64,000 nucleotides of DNA, taken from Leuctra nigra (taxonomy: Eukaryota > Arthropoda > Insecta > Plecoptera > Leuctridae). Positions 33,413 to 45,057 of this stretch are shown piece after piece. The notes below the pieces were generated by a model. That model did no database searches and was not told the DNA's origin. It saw only the letters and a list, made by a program, of their open reading frames with translations. Each line of letters opens with the position of its first letter. Within the stretch, counting starts at the first letter, position 1. The position numbers and the translations under genes are program-made. Location of the stretch: contig OW203763.1 of NCBI GenBank assembly GCA_934045905.1, forward strand, positions 42,251,172 to 42,315,171. The letters run 5' to 3'.

Positions 33413-36073
33413 AATAAAGATTGTCCAAGAGAGAAAAGAGCACGAACTGATTCCCGAAAGAATAATATAACATATAACTCATATGTTCGTGAAAATACGA
33501 AATTAAACATATCAAACCTCCACGGGGAGGAACAAGAAATTCTACGAAATACTCGAAACTTTGAAAAACTTCGATCCAAACGAGCGATGTTATTATGTGA
33601 CATAGCTTTTCTTGGTCGATGTAAAGACAAGAACATCACCCCGATATCCATGAGAATTAAACACTATACGAGATCTGCAGCTTCAGAAAGAATCCTCCAT
33701 CGCGCAAGTCAAGCCCTTCTTCGAGATGAAATCCATTCAAAAAGAAGACAACTAGATCAAGTAAGTGCAGATCTCTTAGGTGCTCATGAGTTTCTATCTT
33801 CTACACTTCACCCATTAGTATGGGAAGAGATCGATAACATATCGCATCATCGTGCTGAAACAGATGCTGAATTAAAGACTAACCGCCAGAAAAAGAAATT
33901 CCTATCGCTCTCATCACATTTAAAACCAAAAGCGAAGCTGCTAGATCCAGACAAAATAGTCTACAATTTGTCGGATCAGGTGCTTGATGTTGCAACAAAA
34001 TCAGTCCTGGCTAAAGGTTTTAACTATGCCATAGCTCCGTCAAGGATTCCAGTTGAGAGAATTATTACTGGTGTGGAATCAGCATTGTGTAATGTACCTA
34101 AACAAGACGCCGAGGTTCTACGGCAAGAAGCATGCCGTATCATACGCAGATCTAAGCCTCCAAAAAGAAACCTTACCTACGAGGAATACCAAGCATTGAA
34201 AGCTTTAAGACAAAATGAGGATATAATTGTTCTTCGAGCAGACAAAGGAAATGCGTCGGTAGTAATGAACACTGGAGAATACAAGGATAAGATGAAGAAT
34301 ATTCTAAGTGATCCTGCATACAAGCTTCACGATCGAGATCCGACCACTTACTTGGAGAAGTTAACTAGAGATAAGATTTTAGATACTCATCTTGATCCTA
34401 AACTTAAAGCATATTTAATACCTAATATGAATTCTTCACAGTGCCCAAAAATTATGGGTGTGGCAAAGATTCACAAGGATAATGTTCCTCTTCGTCCCAT
34501 TGTAAGCTCCATTGGCTCCCCAGTCCAGCTCTTAGCAAAACATCTTGCGAAAAGTCTACAACCATATGTAGAATACACGGAATCATATGTGAAGAATGCA
34601 GAACACTTCCTACAACTCATAAGTACACACGTTCTTGGTCCAAACGATCTGATCTTGAGTTTAGATGTGGTTTCTTTATTCACTAAAGTGCCAGTGAAAG
34701 AGACACTAGAAATCATCAGAAAAGATCTTAAGCCAGCAAAGTATGTGGTAGACTTGGCGGAACATTGCCTGTCTAACACTTACTTCATATATGATAAGCA
34801 AATGTACAAGCAGGTGATTGGTGCTCCAATGGGCTCCCCTCTTTCTCCCGTGATTGCCAATATCTTCATGATCAACTTTGAAGAGAAAGCACTCAATTCT
34901 GCTACATTGAAACCAAGTCTATGGCTGCGATACGTGGACGACGTCTTCTTAATTTGGCCTCATGGAAACTCAGAGCTGAACATATTCGTTGATCATCTGA
35001 ATAACCAGCACGAAGACATTAAGTTCACCATGGAAATGGAGAAGAATGGGTGCCTGCCATTTCTAGATGTATTGGTGAAGAAAAGGGCGGATGGAAGTAT
35101 GGGAAACACTGTATATCGGAAACCCACCCACACAAATCGTTATCTAAACGCTACATCACACCATAAACCATCGCAGATTAATGCAGTGGCCAACACATTA
35201 GCAATTAGGTCTAAAAGACTTGCTGATAAAGATCATGTAACCGAAGAGATGAAAGGGCTTCGTTATGCATTACAAGCCAATGGATTTTCGAATTATATCA
35301 TATCCAAGGCATTCAATAGAATACCAAACAAGGAAAAAGCCTCGACATCTGTACCAGAGGTGACCCAGGAACATGAAGAGAAACAAGAACCTCCGAAGAT
35401 AGCTTACTTACCATATGTTAAGGGTACAACTGATATAATCGGACGCCTTTTATTAAAACATGGCATAAAAACTATCTTCGGGACGGATAGAAAAATCTCT
35501 TCAATGCTTCAATCACCTAAAGATAGAATACCGTATGAATCACATGGAGTGTACGAAGTGCCATGCGGCACATGTGAGAAGACTTATATCGGAAAAACGA
35601 ACAGAAAAATATCAGTACGCCTTGAAGAACATAAGCGCGCTGTTTGTTATTTGGATACTAAGGCTTCATCTCTCGCACAACATGTGGTTGAAGAGCATCA
35701 CTGGATTGATTTCGAGAAAGCGAAAACTTTAGCAAAGTTGAACCATGAAATTCCACGGATCTGCAGAGAAGCCATTGAAATAGAAAAGAGAGTGCATAAT
35801 CTCAATACTAGAGATGACGCCCAAAGACTTCCAGCAGCATGGAAACCAGCATTGGTAAATCTTCGTATTACACCAACATTTCCTGAAACAAGAAACGATC
35901 CATACCGGCCACTTGTAAGAATAGATAAGAGAAAGAAGAAGTTACCTGACAATGACAATAACACCCCGAATGTCATCGAACCTCCTCCTTCTACTTCCAA
36001 CTTGAATGGTGGACGTGTCACAAGAAGCCAAACAAGATCCAGAGAGACAACTGCGCTTCGCTTCAATACCTAA
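33380..36073 (+). CDS. Penelope-like reverse transcriptase/GIY-YIG endonuclease (right copy)
   Basis: Same 897-codon protein as the left copy. The RT catalytic YVDD is near nt 34932; the GIY-YIG motifs lie at about 35548-35650. The C-terminal segment is basic and Pro/Ser-rich before RVTRSQTRSR. The frame is open upstream to 33293, so the hammerhead region could be translated, but no Met occurs there. The length suits a complete Penelope ORF. Identity with the left copy implies a very recent double insertion, one inverted insertion event, or an assembly artefact. Confidence 0.88.
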   Translation: MVDVILPKRWINKDCPREKRARTDSRKNNITYNSYVRENTKLNISNLHGEEQEILRNTRNFEKLRSKRAMLLCDIAFLGRCKDKNITPISMRIKHYTRSAASERILHRASQALLRDEIHSKRRQLDQVSADLLGAHEFLSSTLHPLVWEEIDNISHHRAETDAELKTNRQKKKFLSLSSHLKPKAKLLDPDKIVYNLSDQVLDVATKSVLAKGFNYAIAPSRIPVERIITGVESALCNVPKQDAEVLRQEACRIIRRSKPPKRNLTYEEYQALKALRQNEDIIVLRADKGNASVVMNTGEYKDKMKNILSDPAYKLHDRDPTTYLEKLTRDKILDTHLDPKLKAYLIPNMNSSQCPKIMGVAKIHKDNVPLRPIVSSIGSPVQLLAKHLAKSLQPYVEYTESYVKNAEHFLQLISTHVLGPNDLILSLDVVSLFTKVPVKETLEIIRKDLKPAKYVVDLAEHCLSNTYFIYDKQMYKQVIGAPMGSPLSPVIANIFMINFEEKALNSATLKPSLWLRYVDDVFLIWPHGNSELNIFVDHLNNQHEDIKFTMEMEKNGCLPFLDVLVKKRADGSMGNTVYRKPTHTNRYLNATSHHKPSQINAVANTLAIRSKRLADKDHVTEEMKGLRYALQANGFSNYIISKAFNRIPNKEKASTSVPEVTQEHEEKQEPPKIAYLPYVKGTTDIIGRLLLKHGIKTIFGTDRKISSMLQSPKDRIPYESHGVYEVPCGTCEKTYIGKTNRKISVRLEEHKRAVCYLDTKASSLAQHVVEEHHWIDFEKAKTLAKLNHEIPRICREAIEIEKRVHNLNTRDDAQRLPAAWKPALVNLRITPTFPETRNDPYRPLVRIDKRKKKLPDNDNNTPNVIEPPPSTSNLNGGRVTRSQTRSRETTALRFNT

Positions 36074-36311
36074 CTCACATTCATGTATAATTGTTCCTGG
36101 TAAAATCACTTGTGTTCTGTTGATTTCACAAAACGTTTATATTCACACTGCATTAGGATTAGATTAGTTTAGTCAATTTGGTTCATAATTTTTATAGTCT
36201 TTGGTTTTTGGTAGTTAATAGTATGCAGTGAATAGTTGTTTTTAATTGTGTCTTTGAAATCGGGAGTTTTGACAGGTGATTTTTCTAGTAATTTTATTTT
36301 CTCTTTGTATG

Positions 36312-36355
36312 TGTCCCTGAAGATGGTGGATGTAATTCTACCGAAACGTTGGATA
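36312..36355 (+). ncRNA. Hammerhead ribozyme motif (group A, right 3' terminal repeat)
   Basis: Fourth copy of the group A motif, mirror of 28604-28647. Confidence 0.75.
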
Positions 36356-36474
36356 AATAAAGATTGTCCAAGAGAGAAAAGAGCACGAACTGATTCCCGA
36401 AAGAATAATATAACATATAACTCATATGTTCGTGAAAATACGAAATTAAATATATATATATATATATATATGAT

Positions 36475-36785
36475 GGTTTAGATTTTCGCAGCAATTATTA
36501 TGAACAAACTTAAATTCTGGATTGATCTGCGTCATGTTATTTATTAAAACAACGTTTCGAGCTCAATTGTAAGCCCTTCTTCAGGTTATTAGACAAATAG
36601 AATATCAAGAAAATACTCTATGAATGACAGCTGGAAATGTGCATAATGAAACAGAAGAAAATTCAAACATTTACAAAATAGCACTGCCCTCTAAGTACAA
36701 AATCAAGGTAAAATATTACAAAACTAACATAAGTCCTATACTACGTCTTCCTCTTCCTACTTCTTGTCATTGATATATATATCAA
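36475..36785 (-). pseudogene. Penelope-like element group D, extreme C-terminus and 3' region
   Basis: On the minus strand a frame ends MTRSRKRKT stop (about 36745-36775), resembling the TRS-R tails of the other Penelope proteins. It is followed by a 3' region with a hammerhead at 36545-36589 and by the AT run. The rest of the element is absent; AT repeats begin upstream at 36775. Confidence 0.55.
36545..36589 (-). ncRNA. Hammerhead ribozyme motif (group D)
   Basis: Minus strand: core CTGAAGA, stem II GGGCT/AGCTC, GAAA, CGTTG. Stem I is weak (AAC/GTT). Compared with groups A and B it is less certain. Confidence 0.6.
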
Positions 36786-36803
36786 TGTATATCAATATAA
36801 TAT

Positions 36804-36804
<1 letters not shown>

Positions 36805-36865
<61 letters not shown>
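36805..36865. repeat. (TA)n microsatellite
   Basis: About 55 bp of TA repeats with ATATTATATAAT-like palindromic flanks. Confidence 0.9.
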
Positions 36866-36867
<2 letters not shown>

Positions 36868-37008
36868 ATATTATATATTATAATATTTCAATATTTCAAA
36901 AGATTTAGCAATTGCATTGCCAGGTGGAGTTTCTCCTTGTAGGCCAAGCAAAGAAGCATTTAACCCGGGACAAATTTGCAAGATCTGTCTTTTTCATCAG
37001 ACCTTAAT

Positions 37009-38550
37009 AATAATAATCTTTAATCCTTTTTTTCCAAATTACAGTGGGTAAAGGACGTAAAATACAAGGGCCTAGTTAATTAAACCGGCTGGCCGGGCCT
37101 GACGTTTCTTCTGTATTCTCTTTATCTTCATCATCTTCTTCTCCATCTTCAACTTCTTCTCCGCCTTTCTCCTCAACTTTTTCTACAAGTCTTCTCCATC
37201 TATCCACGTCTTCCCACCACTTTTCATCACTGATCTTCATCCACGACTCCCCTCTCTCTTCCACAGCCGCCACCACTCCATTCATCCACTTTGTTCTTGG
37301 TCTTCCCCTCTTTCTTTTCCCATCAATTGCTGCTCAATCTGCCTCCCTCCTTGGAATTCTTTCCGGTGCCATTCCTTTCCATCGTCTATACCACCTCAAC
37401 CCCTCTTTTCCCAGTTTGAAACCTAAAGCCTCCACTCCCAGATCTTTCCTTATCTTTGTACTTCTTACCTTGTCAAGTTTTGTCAATCCTGCTAAACTTC
37501 TTAAAAACTTCATCTCTGCCCCTTGTAATTTCACTTCTTCCTTCCCTCCCATTGGCCAGGTTACTGCTGCATACGTTAAGATCGGTACAAAGTACATCTT
37601 GTACAGTAGTACCTTACACCTACGTGGCATGTCTTCGTTCCACAACAGTTTCCTCACACTCGGATAAAACCCTTCAGCCATACACACCCTCCTCTCAATC
37701 TCCTTGTCCACCTTTCCATCCCTTGTCAGTACACTTCCTAAGTACTTAAACTCATCTCCCTCTTCAAGCACATCTCCTTTCAATTTTATACAGCACTTAA
37801 TCTTCTGTCTTCTCTCCATTACCATAGTTTCACTCTTCTCTCTACTAATCTCCAATCCATACCTTTCAGTAGCCATGTCCCATCTGGTGCCTTTTACTAC
37901 AACTCTTCTTCTGTTTCACCTCAAACCATCACATCATCTGCATATATGAATGTTCTTGTATCCCATTTCTCATCAGGTTCTACCTTCCGTAACAACTCGT
38001 CCATAACCATGTTAAACAACGTAGGTGACAATACACTTCCCTGTTTCAGCCCTTCTTTCACAACAAACCATTCCGATCTTCCAACTCCTGTTTCCACACA
38101 GCAAGTATTCATTTCATACATACTCTTTATTCTCTTGACCAACCCCAAATCTACACCCTTATTTTCCAATCCTCTCCACACCTCTGCTCTTGGCATTCTC
38201 ATAAGCCATTCTCATAGGTTCATCCTTCTCCCACCTACTCTCCATTATCTGCCTCATAGCAAATATCAAATCCGTTGTTGACCGACCTCTTCTGAACCCA
38301 TACTGTTCCTCCCTTAACTCCTTCTCTATCTTTTCTGCCAATCTTCACTCGATAATTTTCTCATAAAGTTTAGTTTCGTTTGCAGAACGAAGAACGATAG
38401 AGTTTAGTTTGCAGCATAGTTTCTTATCCCCTTTCTTCAATATTGGGATTATTAAACCTTTTCCCCAGTCTACAGGGACTTTATACTGTGACCAAGCTGC
38501 TGTAATCACTCGTATGCCCTTCTTCCCTGATGCTTTCATCATCTCAACAT
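37009..38550 (-). pseudogene. 5'-truncated LINE (RTE-like, clade uncertain) with 10-bp target duplication
   Basis: Minus-strand fragments in several frames: EEQYGFRRGRSTTDLIFAM (about 38300), an RT with LKQGSVLSPTLFNMVMD and FIYADDVMV (about 37930-38030), the thumb EFKYLGSVLTRDGKVDKEI (about 37750), and a charged C-terminus. It is broken by several shifts. It is flanked by TCAGACCTTA at 36999-37008 and 38551-38560, and the related sequence at about 43015-43045 (reverse) is uninterrupted at this point. The 3' tail is GATTATTATTAT. It is clearly a dead retroposed copy. The same family occurs at 45058. Confidence 0.8.
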
Positions 38551-38712
38551 TCAGACCTTATTCAGAAAAAATCGCTGATTACAACAAAAAAAGTTTTTCG
38601 CACAAATGTGAAGGGAAATTGCCTAAATTTACGTGTAAAGCTCAAATTTTGAAAACATTAAATATTTATTTTAAGAAACACGAGACACATTTTCATTTTT
38701 TTTTCGACCAAT

Positions 38713-40357
38713 AAAATATATTATATTAGGATACAACTCAGTAAAAAAATTCAGGTGAAATATTTTATAATGTTTGATTTATTCCATAATTTTATAAAAT
38801 GACGTCATTTAAAAAATCAGCCGTAGTGACGTAACGAAGAGAGGTAGAGTAAATGTTTTTGCAGGAAAATGTTGGTAATACATGCTTATATTTTTGATGT
38901 GAATATGATCAAAAGTTCACCACGCATTTACTAATTGTTATCAAACAAACTTTTAAGATGTTCTTTGCGCATAATATGACACTTACAAATCACTTTTTTG
39001 ACATTATTTACCCAAAATGCTGAACCAATTGACCTGAAAAAATTATCACGTATGCAGTTTTTGCGTCTGATGATACTTTACTTGAAGGGATGTTGGGGCC
39101 GCCATTTTGAAACCGGAAGTGAAATGTTTTCTTAAAAACGGCTGAACCTAATGACTTGGAACTTTTATCGCATGTTCAGTTTTGTCCTATGATGTTACCT
39201 TGCTTTAAATTTTTGTTGTGCCGCCATTTTGAAACCGGAAGTGACATCGTATCTCGAAAACAGCTTGTTCGATTTGGACAAAACTGGAGCCAATGGATTC
39301 AGACGGTCATCTTTAACACACAACAACAATAAAACTATAAATTAGAAATTAATAAAGCCGGAAATGACGTCATAATTTTCAAAATCTTTCAAGATCCCTC
39401 TTTTTAAACTATAAATACATTATTCACGCCAAATAGTGAAATATAAGCATTTATAAATATATATTTAATGTTGCAGTTCTTTCAGCCGCCATTTTGACAA
39501 CCGGAAGTGATGCATAAACTCGGAAATCTTGCGCTCTACTCATTCACTACTAAACGGCATCACTTCCGGTTGTCTAATGACGACTAAAAGCACTGCCTTG
39601 AATTCCTACATATTTATACTTTTTTATGTCACTATAGGGCGTCTGAATATTGTATTCATAGTTTACAAAGAGGGATCTTGAAAGATTTTGAAAATTATGA
39701 CGTCATTTCCGGCTTTATTAATTTCCAATTTATAGTTTTATTATTGTTGTGTGTTAAAGATGACCGTCTGAATCTATTGGCTCCAGTTTTGTCCAAATCG
39801 AACAAGCTGTTTTCGAGATACGATGTCACTTCCGGTTTCAAAATGGCGGCACAACAAAAATTTAGAACAAGGTATCATCATAGGACAAAACTGAACATGC
39901 GATAAAAGTTTCAAGTCATTCGGTTCAGCCGTTTTTAAGAAAACATGTCACTTCCGGTTTCAAAATAGCGGCCCCAACATCCCTTCAAGCAAAGTATCAT
40001 CAGACGCAAAAACTGCATATGTGATAATTTTTTCAGGTCAATTGGTTCAGCATTTTGGGTAAATAATTTCAAAAAAGTGATTTTTAAAGTGTCATATTAT
40101 GCGAAAAAAACATCTTAAAACTTTGTTTGATAACAATTAGTAAATGCGTGGTGAACTTTTGATCATATTCACATCAAAAATATAAGCATGTATTACTAAC
40201 ATTTTCCTGCAAAAACATTTACTCTAACTCTCTTCGTTACGTCACTACGGCTTGTTTTTTAAATGACATCATTTTATTAAATTATTAAATAAATCAAACA
40301 TTATAAAATATTTTTACCTGAATTTTTTTACTGAATTGTATCCTAATATAATATACT
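38713..40357. repeat. 1.6-kb near-perfect palindrome with CCGGAAGTGA motifs
   Basis: The left arm from TATATTATATTAGGATACAA and the right arm ending TTGTATCCTAATATAATATA are inverse copies of about 800 bp each, with the centre near 39535. Both arms carry CCGGAAGTGA(C) and GCCGCCATTTTGA motifs and GCGTCTGATGATAC, as in the Helitron-like units, but the ends lack the TCCC start and the CTAGA hairpin. A possible TA-type duplication at the borders is not convincing. No ORF is present. Confidence 0.75.
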
Positions 40358-41934
40358 AGAGGGTCCCGTCATGTAAAACATGACCAATGTGCACCAGTGA
40401 GGTATGCGTAAATATAAAACGACAGCAATATTTGTCAGCAGAGTGTGCGTCGTTAATACACTTGACGTCGTTGATGACCCAATCTTAACAGAATACGTTA
40501 ACAAATGAGGAACGAAGAAAAGCAATTTGATCATACCTATTATGGAGAAACAATTTCATATAAGTTTCCAAATTTACACCAGAGTATTCGTACTAAGTAA
40601 AAATAAGAAGAAAAACAATGTATGCGCCGTAAAAAATATATTATATATATACATTACGTTGATACCGTGACCTGATGCCCACGACCTTTTCTTCATTTGT
40701 GATGCTATGCTATTACAATGGTATCTACTGTTTCATTATATACGTTCCTCAGATGTAGGGCGGAAGTAAATTTGTTTGATTTTGCGGTGCACAATTTTGG
40801 ATTGTAATCAAGCTCTATCAAGTACCGTTTCACTGATGCTAACAAATAACGTTTTAAATTGAAGTATTCTCTTACAATAACTCATGTCACCATTACAAAT
40901 GATTGGTTGATGTCAGAAATACTGTTCTCTGAGCTCACTTCAAGAATATTGAAATGGACTTCAGCCCATCTACCTCTAATTAAGGTATAGATATTCAGTT
41001 GACAATGTAAAACTTAAACATTGGTGCTTCATACTTTATCAACAGCAACATGAATTCGTTGTCAATACATGACTAAATACAGACCACTCTACGAAATAAG
41101 AAACGACTGAAAATGATTAATCTAACAACATTATTTAAAAACTTCGTCGGTTAGTTGGTTTGAGGGTTACAGAGCCGTGTTGATTAAATGAAGGAAGAAA
41201 ATAATACGTTTGATCGTTTGCAAATTATATCTTGAGGCCAATGTTAAAAATCTATCGGCTTTGTTTGATTTTCATGGCCCTCTAAAATACAGAGAAAATG
41301 AAAAATTTATAAAAATTACACTTTGACGGTTCTTGGCGTGAAGAAGTTTTCTATGAAATGTCTTTTTGGAACGGTTATTATGTGTTATAGTAGATTTTTT
41401 ACACACTCAAAGGGATAAGGATTACGTTTTAGGTAAGTTATGGTTATTTCTTTACTTTGTGAAGGTAAAATACGTATTTTTAGACACGATTGGCAATGAA
41501 AGGCCACCATTAAAATACAAAATAGTGCCGTTTTCAATGTTATGTAAAGATTTGGACAGTTATTCTGTGTTAAAATACATTTCTTTAAACACAAAGGGAT
41601 AAGGATTGCCATTTAGGTAAGTTTCAGTTATTTATTTATGCACAAAGAGCAGAAGATGTATTTTGGACATGATTTGGGCATTGTAACGTCGACCATTTTA
41701 ATTTATATAAAACATTTATTTTCGAAATGTCTCTGCCTTGCAACAAGGTATACAAATAATCAGAATAATAATCAACAATAATGAATTAAATTGATAAATT
41801 TATAATTATACTATATAGTGTAAATGAAATAAACATAACTATTTTAGACTATATAAGTGGTTCCTAAAAATTCTAATTGAACCTTTTAAAGCTAATAACA
41901 CAATGTCATCAATAAAGAACCTAACAGAAATAGA
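40358..41934. other. No gene seen; one diverged ~190-bp tandem duplication
   Basis: The stretch starting ACTCAAAGGGATAAGGATTA (about 41406) recurs at about 41594 as ACACAAAGGGATAAGGATTG, with a following GGTAAGTT and a later ATTGGCAATG/TTGGGCATTG. I find nothing else: no convincing ORF, RNA or transposon end. Confidence 0.45.
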
Positions 41935-42840
41935 AAATCGTTTACAAAATTGAATAAAAAATCTGAAATCGTGCCACGCGCACCAATAAACAGACCAATT
42001 ATTTAAATTTTGTCAATATCATACAAATTCTTAAAAAAAGATATAGTCGGTTCATAGTGTAGTTTCTTCTCCACGTCAACTTCTCCTGGTTGAGCTGTGT
42101 TTCTTTCGAATCGGATGGTAGGATCGAGGATGAACGCTTGTCGGGATTGTCTTGAGATGACTATGATGTCGATTCTCTTGGTACTGCCATTGTCGGCGAT
42201 GCAGTGAACTTCCTCGTACACTTCATACTTCTTCTGTGCTCGGAAGGCGTCGGCAATGGCAGTACGAATAGCATGATGACGTGAGTTGCGGAGAAGTTCG
42301 CCATGGGGACAGGAGCCGAGAACGTGGGCAAGGGTTTGTATCTCATCGCAGTGTCTGCAATGGATCCCGTCTCGACTTCTGCCCGCAATAACTATCACCG
42401 GTGCAACGTTGGCCGTCATCTTTAGTGCATCTCGCCACTCAGAACAAGATAGACCCTTCTTCTGATAAATCCACTTGTTAGCTGGTGTGTATTGTTGATA
42501 AAGCTCAACTCCAGCGCCTTTCTGCCGAAGAGCGCACCACTGATCATACTCTCTTCGGCGAAGTATATCTCTGAGGTTTTGAGCGGTTACCTTCTTGATT
42601 GATGACACTTCTGACGAATTCTCCTCCAGATGCAGCTTCGACATACAATCCTGCTTTTCTTTGGAGGTATCTCGCACAATGCTGACATAGTTGTTATTGG
42701 CTTTCTCTAGCGATTGGCATATGTTATGGTGTTGAAGAAAATTGCCTCCCATCTTGAACAACATAGAGACAACATAGAGAGTGTGCGCGCGAAATTGAGA
42801 GGATGCGCGCGCAGGCGTTCGCACAGAATCACAGCCAGAC
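41935..42840 (-). pseudogene. R2-like non-LTR retrotransposon, 5'-truncated copy
   Basis: The minus-strand ORF 42824-42003 (273 codons) covers the C-terminal part only: NKWIYQKKGLSCSEW, a CCHC knuckle (CRHC...HVLGSC), and the endonuclease core TKRIDIIVISRQSRQAFILD. It is homologous to the remnant at 3330-5787, and the short 3' region around 41935-42000 also matches (GCGCGCACCAATAAACAGACC versus the other copy). The RT is absent. It shows what the damaged zinc-knuckle region of the first copy should look like. Confidence 0.8.
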
Positions 42841-43090
42841 AGAACTGGGTAACTATAAGTAAGATTTTATTGGTCGAAAAAGAAAAGGAAACTGCGTTTC
42901 GTGTTTCTTAAAAATAAATATTTAAAGTTTTCACAATTTTAACTTTACACATACATTTAGGCAATTTCCCTTCACATTTGTGCGAAAAACATTTTTTTGT
43001 TGTAATCAGCGAATTTTTCTGAATAAGGTCTGATGAAAAAGACAAATCTTGCAATTTATCCCGGGTTCGGCCTGTTTTTAGCCTTCGTTG
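42841..43090. repeat. Reverse copy of the sequence flanking the LINE at 37009-38550
   Basis: TTTTATTGGTCGAAAAAGAA, TTCACATTTGTGCGAAAAAC and GAATAAGGTCTGATGAAAAA match 38560-38715 and 36930-37005 in reverse. It is an uninterrupted paralogue of the LINE target site. Confidence 0.7.
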
Positions 43091-43217
43091 CTTGGCCTAT
43101 TGGTGGAGGTAATGTAGAAATCGTTTACCAGTTGTTTCAGATATCAGTAAGTTAAAGCAAAGGTATTTTGGTAACATTTTCTTTAATATATAACACATAA
43201 AATCCAGTGTTGTATTA

Positions 43218-43296
<79 letters not shown>

Positions 43297-43323
43297 TTAT
43301 ATATATATATATATATATATATA
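43218..43323. repeat. (TA)n microsatellite
   Basis: About 100 bp of TA repeats with a single GCT interruption. Confidence 0.95.
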
Positions 43324-43334
43324 CTATTAAAAAG

Positions 43335-43815
43335 TAACAAAATTTAAACACCCATTTTTGTGCTTTAGTGATAAATTAATCACTAAAGCACAATATCTTA
43401 AGATATCTGCTTGTCAGATATCTGATAAACTCGCTATCATTCAAGAAAGAGAATTTGAGAAGTAATGATATTGGAAGACAAGAATCAAGATTACATCCTG
43501 CTGAGAATGTTTTTTCAGTGGTTTTCTCTCAGCTAAAAAGCAAATGCTTGGATGTTCTTCCAATATTACTACCACTGATATTGAAGCACAACTATGTATA
43601 GGTAATGACTATTATGAATAATTTAAATAGGTAAATGGTGAAGAGGTGAAGATGTGAAGCAGCTGCAAGTAGTATAGTTTATATGTATGGAAGATCAACG
43701 ACTCGATTGTTGAAAGCAGACCAATTTGAACCTAGGTATTTTATGTGCGCAATTACATTATTATTTTCCTTTATTTTCATTCTCAATTACATAATTGGCT
43801 ACTACTAATCTCATT
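43335..43815. other. No gene seen; 13-bp perfect hairpin at 43360-43392
   Basis: GTGCTTTAGTGAT and ATCACTAAAGCAC form a perfect stem with a 6-bp loop. The stretch that follows (about 43440-43600) reads vaguely like decayed transposase in one frame, but no motif can be named. Confidence 0.35.
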
Positions 43816-45057
43816 GCGGGCATAATTGCAAACGCAATGGATTTTACAAGTGTATTGTGTTTAACTCATTATCTTTCTAATTATTCTACAAGTTTCTAAT
43901 ACTACTGATTTTTGAATGACTTCTATTATCTTCCATGGAACTGCCAGTCTTTTCATGTATCCTTCTTGCTCTTTATGCACCAATCCATTGACAGTCCCGA
44001 CAATTGGGAAAATATCAATTTGCTTCAATCTCCACATTGTTTTCATTTCTGCAGCAAGTTCTTGATATTTTGTTATCTTCGTCATGAACGCTTGGTTAAT
44101 ATTGTGATCATTGGGATGAGTAACGTTGATTAAATGAGCTGTACGCGTTTCCTTGTAGACGATGATGATGTCGGGACGGTTGTGTGCAATCTTTACGTCT
44201 GTGATTATATGTATGTCGAAATACAGTTTGATCTTGTCGTTTTCAAGAACAAGCTCTGGTTTATATTGATAATATCGACTCTCTTCCAGAAGTAAACCAT
44301 TATTTATAGCCAAATATTGATGAATAATATTACATGATAGATTATGCCTGTGCAGATATTCAGTGTTTGCAATCTTTGAGCATCCTGATGTAAGATGTTG
44401 AATAGTCTCTGAATGTGCTTGACATAAACGACATTCGTCACTACGAATACTCAATTTCTGAATATACTTTTGGTGGTTCCTGGTTGCTATCACTTCATCC
44501 TGTATGGCTATAATGAACCCTTCGGTTTCACCATACAATGTTCCATTTCGCAACCACTTCACAGACGCTACCGTATCAGCCATTTCCAACGCTTTGGCAA
44601 ATCTACCATGTAATGTTTTTCCTTTCCATCTTGAAATAAGGTCTTGTCGATCTACTTGGGATATTATCAATTCATCATCAGATAAGTTTAGAGGAGAAAG
44701 CTTGACATCCGCCTGTACAATAGCTCTGTGCAGTGGTGACACTTCTTGTTTCATGTAGAAATACTTCCGTAGGTTCATTACCTGACATGCATAGTTCTTC
44801 TCCATATGCATTAGTCCCCTACCATCTTCTTCTCGTGGAAGATCAAGTCTCTCCTTTGCTGCCTTGGGGTGGTGACATCTGTACGCTGTTAGTTTCACTC
44901 TTATCTGGCGATCAAGATTTTCAATCTCTGTTTTACTCCAATGTAAAACACCAAAGGTGTATAGTATTAGAGGAATACACCAACCATTTATAGCAATTAT
45001 TTTATTCTTCCCACTGAGACCTGAGTTAAGTATTTTATTAATTCTATCATTTTTAAT
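43816..45057 (-). pseudogene. Dong/R4-like retrotransposon, 5'-truncated copy
   Basis: The minus-strand frame (to a stop at 43861) is open for about 400 codons and aligns to the C-terminal third of the protein at 6224-9970: GKNKIIAINGW, FGVLHWSKTEIENLDRQIR, CRLCQAHSETIQHLTSGC (CCHC), then RPDIII and HLINVTHP (endonuclease). The RT is missing. The 3' UTR has a hairpin CATTGCG/CGCAATG (about 43815-43842). Divergence from the intact element is large, so it is a different family. Its 5' break is at about 45057, next to a LINE on the other strand. Confidence 0.8.

Larger units (their letters stand above)
32364..36452 (+). mobile_element. Penelope-like element, group A, right arm
   Basis: Partial unit, terminal repeat with hammerhead, complete ORF, and a second terminal repeat ending at an AT run (36449-36471). 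Coordinates mirror the left arm: positions x and 64959-x correspond, giving arms 28543-32289 and 32670-36416 (3747 bp each) that look identical. Confidence 0.85.

Noticed and set aside
43097..43351. ORF of repeating Tyr-Ile residues
   Set aside because: It is the translation of a TA microsatellite.
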